From: Phenylobacterium sp. RIFCSPHIGHO2_01_FULL_69_31
Lineage (GTDB): Bacteria; Pseudomonadota; Alphaproteobacteria; Caulobacterales; Caulobacteraceae
DNA: 64,000 nucleotides
Reading direction: 5' to 3'
Assembly (NCBI RefSeq): GCF_001824475.1
Contig: NZ_MHXN01000034.1
Span: 87,414 to 151,413, forward strand
Made by a program: the position numbers and the translations under genes
Part shown: positions 1-8,058 of the stretch, in pieces
Layout of the letters: every line of letters begins with the position of its first letter
Numbering within the stretch: the stretch's first letter is position 1
Notes under the pieces: model-generated
The model's database searches: none
The model's input: only the letters and a program-made list of their open reading frames with translations
Told to the model about the DNA's origin: nothing

Positions 1-1284
1 ACCGTCCGCCACCAGGACCGCGCCGAGGATGTCGACGCCGAGTGGACGAAGCTCCACGCCCTGCTGGCCACGAACTATCCCGTCGCCCACGCGGCCATGA
101 CCCGCGAGGAAGTGGCCAGCCGGACGCTCGTCTACACCTGGACCGGAACCGACAAGGCGCTGGCCCCCATCGTCCTGATGGCGCACCAGGACGTGGTGCC
201 GGTGACGCCCGAGACCGAGAAGGACTGGAAATATCCGCCCTTCGGCGGGGTCGTGGCCGAGAACGCGGTCTGGGGCCGCGGCGCTATCGACGACAAGGGC
301 TCGCTGGTGGGCATCTTCGAAGCGCTCGAGACCCTGGCCAAGCAGGGCTTCAAGCCGCGCCGCACCGTGATGATCGTCTCCGGCGGCGACGAGGAGGTGG
401 CCGGCCAGGGCGCCAGCGCGGCCGCCGCGCTGCTGAAGTCCCGCGGGATCACGGCCGAGTTCGTGCTGGACGAGGGCCTGGCGGTCATCAACGACAACCC
501 CATCAGCGGCGGCAAGGTGGCCGTGATCGGCACGGCGGAGAAGGGCTATGGAACCCTGCGCGTCACGGCAAAGGCCGCCGGCGGCCACTCGTCCTCGCCG
601 CCCCCGGATGCGGGCGGCGTGGTGAACCTGTCGCGGGCAGTGGTGGCGATCGCTGACGACCCGTTCCCGATGACCTTCCAGGGCCCCGGCGCCGAGATGG
701 TCAAGGCGCTGGCCCCCGATGCGCCGTTCATGGTGCGGATGGCGGTGGCCAACGAGTGGCTGTTCCGCGGCCTGCTGGCCAAGCAGGTCGGCGCGACCCC
801 GCCTGGCGCCGCGCTGCTGCACACGACCATCGCCCCCACCATGCTGAAGGGCAGCCCGAAGGAGAACGTGCTGCCCCAGGACGCCACCGCGTGGATCAAC
901 TACCGCATCGCGCCCGGCGACACTTCGGCGACCGTGATGGCCCGGGCCAAGGCGGCGGTCGGCGACCTGCCGGTGACGCTGGCCTGGAACACCCCGCCAA
1001 ACGAGCCGTCGCCGGTGTCGTCCTCCAGCTCGTGGGGCTGGAAGGTGGTCGCGGCGACCGCGGGCGCCGTGGCCCAGGCGCCGGTCGCCCCCAGCTTGGT
1101 GACCGCCGGCACCGACAGCCGGTTCCTCACGCCCGTGGCCAAGGACGTCTACCGCTTCCAGCCGGTGGAGTTCGACCTGGCGGATGTCCAGATGATCCAC
1201 GGAGTCAACGAGCACATCACGCTCGGCAACCTGGAGAAGATGGTCCAGTTCTATGCCCGGCTGGTGCTGACCGCGGCGCGGTAG
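1..1284 (+). CDS. M20 family metallopeptidase (5' truncated by window edge)
   Basis: The reading frame is open from base 1, so the start lies outside the window; 427 residues are visible. Zinc-peptidase signatures occur in the expected order: HQDVVPV (H codon at 184), GAIDDKGS around 280-300, and GGDEEV around 379 carrying the catalytic or metal-ligand acidic residues. A dimerisation-domain region follows, and a late VNEHI-type segment near the C-terminus supplies the last metal ligand. This order fits the carboxypeptidase S/PM20D1-like branch of M20, which hydrolyses amide bonds of N-acyl amino acids or small peptides. The missing N-terminus probably carries a signal or anchor. The substrate cannot be told from sequence. 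Confidence 0.9.
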   Translation, partial: TVRHQDRAEDVDAEWTKLHALLATNYPVAHAAMTREEVASRTLVYTWTGTDKALAPIVLMAHQDVVPVTPETEKDWKYPPFGGVVAENAVWGRGAIDDKGSLVGIFEALETLAKQGFKPRRTVMIVSGGDEEVAGQGASAAAALLKSRGITAEFVLDEGLAVINDNPISGGKVAVIGTAEKGYGTLRVTAKAAGGHSSSPPPDAGGVVNLSRAVVAIADDPFPMTFQGPGAEMVKALAPDAPFMVRMAVANEWLFRGLLAKQVGATPPGAALLHTTIAPTMLKGSPKENVLPQDATAWINYRIAPGDTSATVMARAKAAVGDLPVTLAWNTPPNEPSPVSSSSSWGWKVVAATAGAVAQAPVAPSLVTAGTDSRFLTPVAKDVYRFQPVEFDLADVQMIHGVNEHITLGNLEKMVQFYARLVLTAAR

Positions 1285-1389
1285 GCGCGGAATCGTCATC
1301 CGCCGCTTGCCGACACGCGTCCGGACCAATAGCTGTTGGGGGACATAACTCCCGCCGCGGGTCGCGGCGACAAGACAGGGCTGCCCAAG

Positions 1390-2010
1390 ATGCTGAAGTG
1401 GATCTCCTACCTCGACGACGAAGACGGCGACGACGAGGACAAGGGCCGCCTGCCCGACATGCCGATGACCTCCGGGCCGGTGCAGAACGCGCTCTTCAAG
1501 TCCCGGACCGTGCTGATCTTCGGCGAGATCGATATGCGCCTGGCCGAGCGGGTCACCGCCCAGATCACCGCCCTCGCCAGCGAGAGCGAGAAGCCGATCC
1601 GCGTGATCATCAACTCGCCCGGCGGCCACGTGGAAAGCGGCGACACGATCCACGACATGATCCGCTTCTGCGGCAACCAGGTGAAGGTGATCGGCACCGG
1701 CTGGGTGGCCAGCGCCGGCGCACACATCTTCCTGGGCGCGACGAAGGAAAACCGGCTCTGCCTGCCGAACACCCGCTTCCTGCTGCACCAGCCCGCCGGC
1801 GGCGTGCGCGGCCAGGCCTCGGACATCGAGATCGAGGCGGAAGAGATCATCAAGATGCAGGAGCGGCTGAACCGCCTCATCGCCCGCGAGACCGGCCAGA
1901 CCTACGAGAAGGTCGTGAAGGACACGCAGCGGAACTTCTGGATGAGCGCCGAGGAGGCCGTCGCTTACGGCCTCGTCTCCAAGATCGTCACCGACGCGTC
2001 GGAAGTCTAG
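1390..2010 (+). CDS. ClpP-like serine protease subunit with Ser-His-Asn triad
   Basis: A 206-aa protein with the ClpP/crotonase fold: INSPGG near residue 75, nucleophile region ASAGA with Ser108, LLHQPAGG with His133, and the handle-region GQASDIEIEAEEI. In E. coli ClpP the catalytic Asp sits in TERDRFLSA; the aligned stretch here is TQRNFWMSA, putting Asn182 at that position. Family knowledge: some ClpP1 paralogues (for example in Listeria) use Ser-His-Asn and work as partners of a second ClpP. The N-terminus has an acidic run (DDEDGDDEDKG) instead of the usual axial-loop sequence. I chose ATG 1390; an in-frame TTG at 1336 is possible. It is not next to clpX or tig, so it is a paralogue and not the housekeeping copy. 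Confidence 0.88.
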   Translation: MLKWISYLDDEDGDDEDKGRLPDMPMTSGPVQNALFKSRTVLIFGEIDMRLAERVTAQITALASESEKPIRVIINSPGGHVESGDTIHDMIRFCGNQVKVIGTGWVASAGAHIFLGATKENRLCLPNTRFLLHQPAGGVRGQASDIEIEAEEIIKMQERLNRLIARETGQTYEKVVKDTQRNFWMSAEEAVAYGLVSKIVTDASEV

Positions 2011-2013
2011 TTC

Positions 2014-2157
2014 CTCCCCCTCGGGGCAGGTGTCGCCGCAGGCGACGGAGGGGGCTTCCGCTCAGATGGTCGGCGGCCCCTTTTTCTTGAGCGCAGGTGG
2101 GACGTTTTGAGCGGAAGCCCCCTCACCGGCTTCGCCGGAGCTCCCCCTGAGGGGCAG
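2014..2157. repeat. Intergenic composite palindromic repeat, copy 1
   Basis: The gap between the clpP-like gene and the GH13 gene is filled by a large inverted repeat. The inner arms are a perfect 17-bp match, 2048-2064 against 2108-2124 (TGAGCGGAAGCCCCCTC in the right arm). Each arm holds its own small hairpin (GTCGCC-GCA-GGCGAC at 2032-2046; CCGGC-TTC-GCCGG on the right). The ends are C-rich blocks, CTCCCCCTCGGGG and CTCCCCCTGAGGGG. The left arm is nearly identical to the left arm of the element at 28871-28978. This looks like a dispersed REP-type element. It could also act as a bidirectional transcription stop or mRNA stabiliser after 2010. Confidence 0.85.
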
Positions 2158-2162
2158 CAACG

Positions 2163-3785
2163 ATGACCGGCGAACCCTGGTGGAAAGGCGCGATCCTCTA
2201 CCACGTGTATGTCCGCAGCTTCTTCGACTCCAACGGTGACGGCCACGGCGACCTTCCGGGGGTCATGGCCAAGCTGGACTACATCCAGAGCCTGGGCGTC
2301 GACGGCCTGTGGCTTTCTCCGATCCATCCCTCGCCGAACCGCGACTGGGGTTACGACATCGCGGACTTCGAGGGGATCCAGGCCGACTACGGCACGCCGG
2401 AGGACTTCCAGCGCCTCCTGGACGCCGCGCACGGCCGCGGCCTCAAGGTCGTGCTCGACGAGGTGCTCAGCCACACCTCCGACGTCCACCCCTGGTTCGT
2501 GGAGAGCCTGACCGGCGGCCGGGACGGCCCCAAGGCCGACTGGTACGTGTGGGCCGATCCACAGGAAGACGGCACGGCGCCCAACAACTGGCTCAGCGTC
2601 TTCGGCGGCCCCGCCTGGGCCTACCAGCCGGCGCGGCGGCAGCACTACCATCACAAGTTCCTGCGCCAGCAGCCCAAGCTCAATTGGCGCGACGCGGGCG
2701 CGCGCGAGGCGGCCCTGTCGGTGCTCGACTTCTGGCTCGGTAAGGGCGTCGACGGCTTCCGGCTGGACGTCGCCGGCACGTTTCTTCACGACGCGGCCCT
2801 GACCCCCAATCCGCCCGTCCCGATGGCGGAGCGACGCGGCTACCACTGGTCCCACGCGGGCAACCTGCAGCTCCACTGGTACGACTCCAATCTGGAGGAA
2901 AACGTCGAGACGCTCGACGTCATCCGCCGCCGGGTCGAGGCGCATGACGGCAGGGGCGGGGGCGAGCGTTTCGTCTTCGGCGAGTTCTCCGAGGAAGAGG
3001 CGCGCTGCGGCGCCTACCTGTCGTCCGCGCAGGGCCTACATTCCGGCTACACCTTTGTGATGCTGCTGGCGCGCAAGCTGGACGCCGGCTTCGTGACGAA
3101 GCACTTCGAGACCCTGGCCGCCTATCCCGACCACTGGCCGACGATCAGCTTCTCCAACCACGACGTGCCGCGCACGGTCAGCCGGTTCGGCGGCAAGGAC
3201 GCCTCGCCCGAGCTGGCCAAGATGCTGTTCGCCCTGCTGGTCAGCCTGAAGGGCACAACCCTGATCTACCAGGGCGAGGAGCTGGGCCTGCCGCAGGCCG
3301 CCCTCACCCGCGACCAGCTGCGCGATCCGGTGGGCGACCTCTACTGGCCCTACGACGGCGGGCGCGACGGATGCCGAACGCCCATGCCCTGGACCGCCGG
3401 CCCCCAGATGGGCTTCACCGAGGGCGAGCCGTGGCTGCCCCTGGCCGCCGAACACCGCGGCCTGTCGGTGGAGGAACAGGGCGAGGACCCGGACTCCGCG
3501 CTCAGCTTCTCCCGGGAGATGATCGCCCTGCGTCGAGCCACGCCTGCGCTCCGGCTCGGCGCAATCACGTTCGTCGCCACCGCCGACCCCGTCGTGGCCT
3601 TCGTCCGCCGCCACGCGGGGGACGAGGTCGTCTGCGTCTTCAACTTCGGGCGCGATCCCCAGGTCTTCGCCCATCCCTCGCTGGAACGGGCCGAACTGCT
3701 GCCGCTGCGCGCCGGCGAGGCGGACCTGCGCGGCGGCTCGGTGGGCCTGTCGCCCTATGCGGCGTGCTTCCTGCGGCTGATATAG
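2163..3785 (+). CDS. GH13 alpha-glucosidase / oligo-1,6-glucosidase-like
   Basis: 540 aa. The N-terminus WWKGAILYHVYVRSFFDSNGDG is the start of the GH13 (beta/alpha)8 barrel in alpha-glucosidase-type enzymes. Catalytic positions can be read: nucleophile Asp202 in GVDGFRLDVA, acid/base Glu274 in FVFGEF, and His333-Asp334 in SFSNHDVPR. The calcium-loop-like DSNGDGHGD at 22-30 is typical of oligosaccharide-acting GH13 subfamilies. No signal peptide is visible, so it is probably cytoplasmic and releases glucose from malto- or isomalto-oligosaccharides. No transporter or regulator lies next to it. The start ATG 2163 directly follows the repeat element; upstream GAGGGGCAG could serve as ribosome-binding site. 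Confidence 0.92.
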   Translation: MTGEPWWKGAILYHVYVRSFFDSNGDGHGDLPGVMAKLDYIQSLGVDGLWLSPIHPSPNRDWGYDIADFEGIQADYGTPEDFQRLLDAAHGRGLKVVLDEVLSHTSDVHPWFVESLTGGRDGPKADWYVWADPQEDGTAPNNWLSVFGGPAWAYQPARRQHYHHKFLRQQPKLNWRDAGAREAALSVLDFWLGKGVDGFRLDVAGTFLHDAALTPNPPVPMAERRGYHWSHAGNLQLHWYDSNLEENVETLDVIRRRVEAHDGRGGGERFVFGEFSEEEARCGAYLSSAQGLHSGYTFVMLLARKLDAGFVTKHFETLAAYPDHWPTISFSNHDVPRTVSRFGGKDASPELAKMLFALLVSLKGTTLIYQGEELGLPQAALTRDQLRDPVGDLYWPYDGGRDGCRTPMPWTAGPQMGFTEGEPWLPLAAEHRGLSVEEQGEDPDSALSFSREMIALRRATPALRLGAITFVATADPVVAFVRRHAGDEVVCVFNFGRDPQVFAHPSLERAELLPLRAGEADLRGGSVGLSPYAACFLRLI

Positions 3786-3802
3786 CCGGCTAAAACAAGC
3801 AG

Positions 3803-4894
3803 ATGCCTGATGGAGCCCCCCGAACGGCCCGGGCGGACGCCCGCTTTGGCCGCGGCTTCCTCACCGACGCCTGGTACTTCGCGGCGATGTCGGCCGATCT
3901 GAAGCCGGGCCGGCTCAGCCGCGTGGAGCTGCTGGGCGAGCCGGTGGCGCTGGGGCGCTCCAGGGGCGGCCAGCTCTTCGCCCTGCGCGACGTCTGCCCG
4001 CACCGCGCGGCGCCGCTGTCGGCCGGGCGTTTCCACAAGGACGAGCTGGGCGTCGAGACCGTCGCCTGCCCCTACCACGGCTGGCGCTTCCGCGCGGACG
4101 GCGCGTGCGCGGCGATCCCCTCGCTGACCTCGGACCAGGCCCTGGACGTCTCGCGCATCCAGGTGCGGCGGTACGCCGTCGCCGAGAGCCAGGGCATGGT
4201 CTTCGTCTGGGTGGGCGCCACGCCCCTAGGCGAGCCGGACCAGCCGCCGCCGGTGTTTCCGGGCGTGGTGGACGGCGGCCCGAAACTCGTCGACCGCATG
4301 GTGTTCGACGCCCACATCGACCAGGCGGTGGTCGGCCTCATGGACCCGGCGCACGGCCCTTACGTCCATCGCCAGTGGTGGTGGCGCACGGCGGGCAGCG
4401 AGCACGACAAGGAAAAGCGGTTCGAGCCGCGCGAGGCCGGCTTCGCCATGGTCCGACACGCGCCGTCCAGCAACAGCCGCGCCTACGCCATCCTGGGCGG
4501 GCGACCCGAGACGGAGATCACCTTCCGCCTGCCCGGGCTGCGCTGGGAGCATGTGACGGTGGGCAAGCGCCAGGTGCTCTCGCTCACCTGCCTGACGCCG
4601 CTGGACGAGGGTCGCACCCAGGTCACCCAGATCGTCTGGTCGGACCACCCAGCCTTCAGCCTGCTCGGGCCCGTGATCGCGCGGATGGCGCGGACGTTCC
4701 TGCGCCAGGACGGCGACATGGTTAAGCTGCAGAACCAGGGCCTGAAGCACGATCCGACACTGCTCTGGGTCGACGACGCCGACCGCCAGGCCAAGTGGTA
4801 CCAGGCGCTGAAGCGAGAATGGATCGCCAGCCGGCGCGAAGGCCGGCCCTTCGAGAACCCGGTCGAGCCCGCGACGCTGCGCTGGCGGTCCTAG
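3803..4894 (+). CDS. Rieske [2Fe-2S] aromatic ring-hydroxylating oxygenase, alpha-subunit type
   Basis: 363 aa. The Rieske cluster ligands are Cys65-X-His67 (CPHRAAPLSAGRF) and Cys89-X2-His92 (CPYHGWRF). The C-terminal catalytic domain has a mononuclear iron site with an Asp-X2-His-X4-His pattern (Asp181, His184, His189). This is the layout of single-component or vanillate-demethylase-like oxygenases that use O2 and reducing power from a separate ferredoxin or reductase; none is encoded nearby. It starts 17 bases after the GH13 stop, so co-transcription is possible. Its stop TAG overlaps the stop of the opposite-strand gene on CTAG at 4891-4894. The substrate is unknown. Confidence 0.9.
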   Translation: MPDGAPRTARADARFGRGFLTDAWYFAAMSADLKPGRLSRVELLGEPVALGRSRGGQLFALRDVCPHRAAPLSAGRFHKDELGVETVACPYHGWRFRADGACAAIPSLTSDQALDVSRIQVRRYAVAESQGMVFVWVGATPLGEPDQPPPVFPGVVDGGPKLVDRMVFDAHIDQAVVGLMDPAHGPYVHRQWWWRTAGSEHDKEKRFEPREAGFAMVRHAPSSNSRAYAILGGRPETEITFRLPGLRWEHVTVGKRQVLSLTCLTPLDEGRTQVTQIVWSDHPAFSLLGPVIARMARTFLRQDGDMVKLQNQGLKHDPTLLWVDDADRQAKWYQALKREWIASRREGRPFENPVEPATLRWRS

Positions 4895-5868
4895 GCGGCC
4901 GCGCGGGGTGCGGTCAGGCGCGCCAGCGCCGGATCGTCCACCCGGATCGGCACGAAGCCCCGGGCGGAATTCCAATCGACCTGGGCCCCGAGCGCGGCCA
5001 CCGCCTGCGGGGCGTCGACCTTGGTCAGCTGGAGCTTGCGCAGGGCCTCGACCGGAACCTTCACATGCAGCACCGGCTGCATGTCGGTCTCCGCCAGGCC
5101 GCCAGGCCGGCAGACGCGGGCCAGGATCTCCACGGACGGCACGTGCGCCGCCTGCAGGATCTCGGTGGCGGCCCGCAGCGCCGCGGCGCAGGCGTTGGCG
5201 AGGTGGAGCTCGCAGCGATCGGCGTCCGACACCGGGGCGTACCCGGCGTTCGTGCACGCCTCGTCGGGCAGGGCGTCATACTCCCAGAGATCGATCTGGC
5301 CGATCAGTCGGCTCTTGCCTTCGGAGTAGAGGCGGAAGCCCTCGATCACATCCTTCAGGACCGCGGCGGCGCCATTGGCCTTCAGCGCCCCCGCGATGGC
5401 CTCGATCTTGAGGTCGCGCACGTCGGGCGCGAGGGCCAGCATGCGGTTGTGCGCGTCGGCCTGCGACTTGGCGAGGGCGTAGAGCTCGGCGTCGGCCTTG
5501 GCGGCCTCGACCACCTTCTCCATCAGCGCCCGGCGCTTCTCGCGCTCGAGGCCCAGCATCGCGTCGATCAGCGACGGCCGGTAGTTGGCCAGCCTCTGGC
5601 GCGCCACCGCCGAGACGGCGTCGCGGGCGACTGTCGGGACCACGGGCCCCTCGCCCTCCAGCCGATCCCAGTCGATACGTTCGAACTCGACCTGATGGAC
5701 CTTGGAGAGCCGCTGGATCAGGGCGTCGTAGGTTTCGATCTCGCGGCGGCTCGGGCGACGACGCTCGGCCATCCGGAGGCGGCGGTCGCGCTCCCTGATG
5801 CCTCGGCCCGCGACCCGGTCGATCCGACTCATCGCCGCGATGATCTGCGCCGGACCCTGAGAGGTCAT
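4891..5868 (-). CDS. Uncharacterised 325-aa protein
   Basis: I do not recognise a family. The predicted product is soluble, with no signal peptide or membrane segment. The first ~60 residues are very basic and helical (IRERDRRLRMAERRRPSRRE), followed by an alanine-rich helical body and a C-terminal section richer in beta-type residues with several cysteines (DRCELHLANACAAAL). Basic N-terminal helices could bind nucleic acid, but that is inference. The gene stands alone, convergent with the Rieske gene, its stop sharing CTAG 4891-4894. The upstream region 5869-5985 is unusually AT-rich and repeat-bearing, which suggests controlled expression. Start ATG 5868 is the first ATG of the frame with a good coding pattern. 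Confidence 0.75.
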   Translation of the reverse strand: MTSQGPAQIIAAMSRIDRVAGRGIRERDRRLRMAERRRPSRREIETYDALIQRLSKVHQVEFERIDWDRLEGEGPVVPTVARDAVSAVARQRLANYRPSLIDAMLGLEREKRRALMEKVVEAAKADAELYALAKSQADAHNRMLALAPDVRDLKIEAIAGALKANGAAAVLKDVIEGFRLYSEGKSRLIGQIDLWEYDALPDEACTNAGYAPVSDADRCELHLANACAAALRAATEILQAAHVPSVEILARVCRPGGLAETDMQPVLHVKVPVEALRKLQLTKVDAPQAVAALGAQVDWNSARGFVPIRVDDPALARLTAPRAAA

Positions 5869-5912
5869 GGTGCTTCATCCCTATTCGCGGCGTTTTGCCG
5901 CTACTCAAAATG

Positions 5913-5976
5913 GGTAACCGGCGTTCGGTAACCGAAACCTTTACAATGGGAATTGCCTGAGAAATTTCGGGAAATT
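5913..5976. promoter_or_regulatory. Candidate operator region: GGTAACC direct repeats and AATTTC palindrome
   Basis: Two copies of GGTAACC lie at 5913-5919 and 5927-5933, a 14-bp period, each nearly palindromic. A perfect inverted repeat AATTTC-GG-GAAATT follows at 5963-5976. The block is AT-rich compared with its surroundings and lies upstream of the leftward 325-aa gene (start 5868) and just past the stop of the L,D-transpeptidase gene. The arrangement suits a dimeric regulator or a factor-independent stop. The actual binding protein is not known. Confidence 0.45.
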
Positions 5977-5985
5977 GCGCCGATC

Positions 5986-7074
5986 CTAGGTTGCGACGCT
6001 GGCCAGCTCACCCACGAATACAACCCTGGAGCCCTTCTCCACCGCCTTGGACAACTGAACGGCGTCCCAGTTGGTCAGACGGACGCATCCGTGGCTGGCG
6101 GTCTTGCCCACCAGCCGCGGCTCCGGGGCGCCGTGGATGCCGTAGGTGTCCTTGGTGAGGTCGATCCAGACCGCGCCGACGGGATTGTTCGGACCGGCCT
6201 TGATGGTGAGCTTGCCCGCCGACTTGTCCCCGAAGTTCAGCCGACTGGGGTCGTAGGTCCAGGTGGGGGACGGCGCGATGGTGCGGACCGCCCACTCGCC
6301 CGATGGGGTCGGCAGCTCTGATGAGCCCACCGTGGCCGGATAGGCGGCGAGTAGCTTGCGCGCGCTGTCATAGGCCCGGACCTGCTTGCGCGCCTTGTCC
6401 ACTTCGATCAGGGCGACCTTGGCCGGCAGCTCGGCGCGGGCGGGGTAGGCGACCAGGATCTTCGTCCCGGCCACGGCGAAGTCGGCGCCGGGGTTCAGGG
6501 CCTGCAACAGGGCGGTATCCATGTGGAAGCGCTCGGCCAGGGCTTCCAGCGGACCGGTGAAGGCCAGCCGGTCCAGGCGCGCCATGTCCTCGTAGGCCTC
6601 GGGGATCTCCGGCGTGTAGGGCCCCGCCGCATCGGCCGCGGTGATCGTATAGTCCACCAGGACCGGTCCGGTGTCCGCAGTGAGCTTCGCCCACACCTCC
6701 GCATCCAGCACCCCATCCTCCGGCAGGCCGTTGGCGCGCTCGTAGGCGGCGATGGCATTCTTCACGTTCTCGCCGTCCTGGCCGTCGATGACCCCCGGCG
6801 AGAAGTGGGCCCGGTCCAGCAGCACCTGGGCGCGGATCAGGATGTCGCGGCGGGCGGCAGGCGTCGTCGCCTCGGCGCTGAACACAGCCCGGTCGACCGC
6901 CTGCGCCACGGGGGACGTGGAGGGTGTGGCCGGCGCGGCGGCGGTCGCCGCGGGCAGGGAGGCGGCGGGCGGGGCCGAGTTCTGGGAGGTGCTCGCCGTC
7001 TCGCGCGGCCGGATCTCGCAGGCGGCGAGTGCGGCCGCCGCGACACCACAAAGTAGAATTGGCGAGAACTTCAT
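5986..7074 (-). CDS. L,D-transpeptidase (YkuD family) lipoprotein
   Basis: 362 aa. A lipoprotein signal peptide ends in LAAC (Cys19), followed by a Pro/Ala/Ser/Thr linker, a peptidoglycan-binding helical domain (LLDRAHFSPGVIDGQDGENV and following), a LysM-like stretch (HMDTALLQALNP), and a C-terminal YkuD domain. The catalytic motif is HGX...SHGCVRL, with nucleophile Cys330 and His328. Such enzymes make 3-3 cross-links in peptidoglycan or attach proteins to it, in the periplasm. It is divergent from the carboxypeptidase gene that starts about 40 bp away, giving a cell-wall gene pair that probably shares a control region. Confidence 0.93.
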   Translation of the reverse strand: MKFSPILLCGVAAAALAACEIRPRETASTSQNSAPPAASLPAATAAAPATPSTSPVAQAVDRAVFSAEATTPAARRDILIRAQVLLDRAHFSPGVIDGQDGENVKNAIAAYERANGLPEDGVLDAEVWAKLTADTGPVLVDYTITAADAAGPYTPEIPEAYEDMARLDRLAFTGPLEALAERFHMDTALLQALNPGADFAVAGTKILVAYPARAELPAKVALIEVDKARKQVRAYDSARKLLAAYPATVGSSELPTPSGEWAVRTIAPSPTWTYDPSRLNFGDKSAGKLTIKAGPNNPVGAVWIDLTKDTYGIHGAPEPRLVGKTASHGCVRLTNWDAVQLSKAVEKGSRVVFVGELASVAT

Positions 7075-7118
7075 GCTGGACCTCCGCGTTCAGCCGCCCA
7101 TTGCTGGCGGTGATGTGG

Positions 7119-8042
7119 ATGAAGCTCCGAGATGTCATGCGGTTCCTGGGAGCCTCGGCGGCGGCCATCGTGCTGCTGCTCCTCCTCGTGCTGCGCGTGA
7201 CGAGCTGTTCGCCGGCGCATCCACCGGCCGGGAAGCCCCTGGGCGCGCCGGGCGAGGCCGCCGGGCAAGCGTCGACACCGGCCAGCGCCGACTGCCGCTC
7301 CGAAGGCTGGGCCGGCGCCGCGGAAGCAAATGCTACCTCGCTTCAGACCCTGGCCTGGGCCCCCTTCGGCCGACAGGAGACCGGTTGGGAGATTTATGTG
7401 CCCCTGATCCAGAGCGAGATCCGCACCGCCTGCCCGGGCGACAGCGAGGGCTTCGCGGCCGCGCTGGCCGCATGGCAGGCCTCGCGCGACCTGGACGAGA
7501 CCGGCGTGCTGACCGAGCCGGTGTTCGTCGCCCTCAAGAACGCGGTCCAGACCCGCCGCGAATTCGTCCGCTTCACCTCGCTCGGGACCTGCCCCGACAC
7601 CCCCGACCTGATCATCGCCGCGCGGACGGACGAGGGCTATGGCGGCAAGCAGGTGTGGATGCGGCCCAAGGCGCTGGACGCCTATCGGCGGATGGCCGCC
7701 GCCGCCCGCGCCGAGGTCCCCGAGATCGCCGCCGACCCGCGGAATCTGACGATCTTCTCGGGCTACCGCAGCCCGGCGGCCGACGCCGCCCGGTGCCAGG
7801 CCGAGGGCAACTGCGACGGGATCGTGCGCGCCCGATGCTCGGCCCACCGCACCGGCCTCGCCGCCGACATCTATGTCGGCCAGGCGCCGGGATACGGCCC
7901 CGACTCCACCGCCGACCCCAACCGCCTCTTCATGACCCGCACCGCGACCTACCGCTGGCTTCTGGCCAACGCGCACCGGTTCGGCTTCGTGAACTATCCC
8001 TTCGAGCCCTGGCACTGGGAGTGGACGGGCGAGCCGCCCTGA
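7119..8042 (+). CDS. D-alanyl-D-alanine carboxypeptidase, M15B (VanY-like), probable lipoprotein
   Basis: 307 aa from ATG 7119 (ATGs at 7113 and 7137 are alternatives). The n-region KLRDVMR is followed by a hydrophobic stretch ending VTSC, which resembles a lipobox. A PG_binding-like helical region comes next, then the M15 zinc-peptidase core: SGYRSP, CSAHRTGLAADIY (the SxHxxGxAxD metal motif) and PWHWEW (the ExxWHWE-type motif). The product should trim D-Ala from peptidoglycan stem peptides in the periplasm. It faces away from the L,D-transpeptidase gene, which competes for related tetrapeptide substrates, so the pairing makes biological sense. Confidence 0.88.
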   Translation: MKLRDVMRFLGASAAAIVLLLLLVLRVTSCSPAHPPAGKPLGAPGEAAGQASTPASADCRSEGWAGAAEANATSLQTLAWAPFGRQETGWEIYVPLIQSEIRTACPGDSEGFAAALAAWQASRDLDETGVLTEPVFVALKNAVQTRREFVRFTSLGTCPDTPDLIIAARTDEGYGGKQVWMRPKALDAYRRMAAAARAEVPEIAADPRNLTIFSGYRSPAADAARCQAEGNCDGIVRARCSAHRTGLAADIYVGQAPGYGPDSTADPNRLFMTRTATYRWLLANAHRFGFVNYPFEPWHWEWTGEPP

Positions 8043-8058
8043 CCCTACGCTCGGGCGC

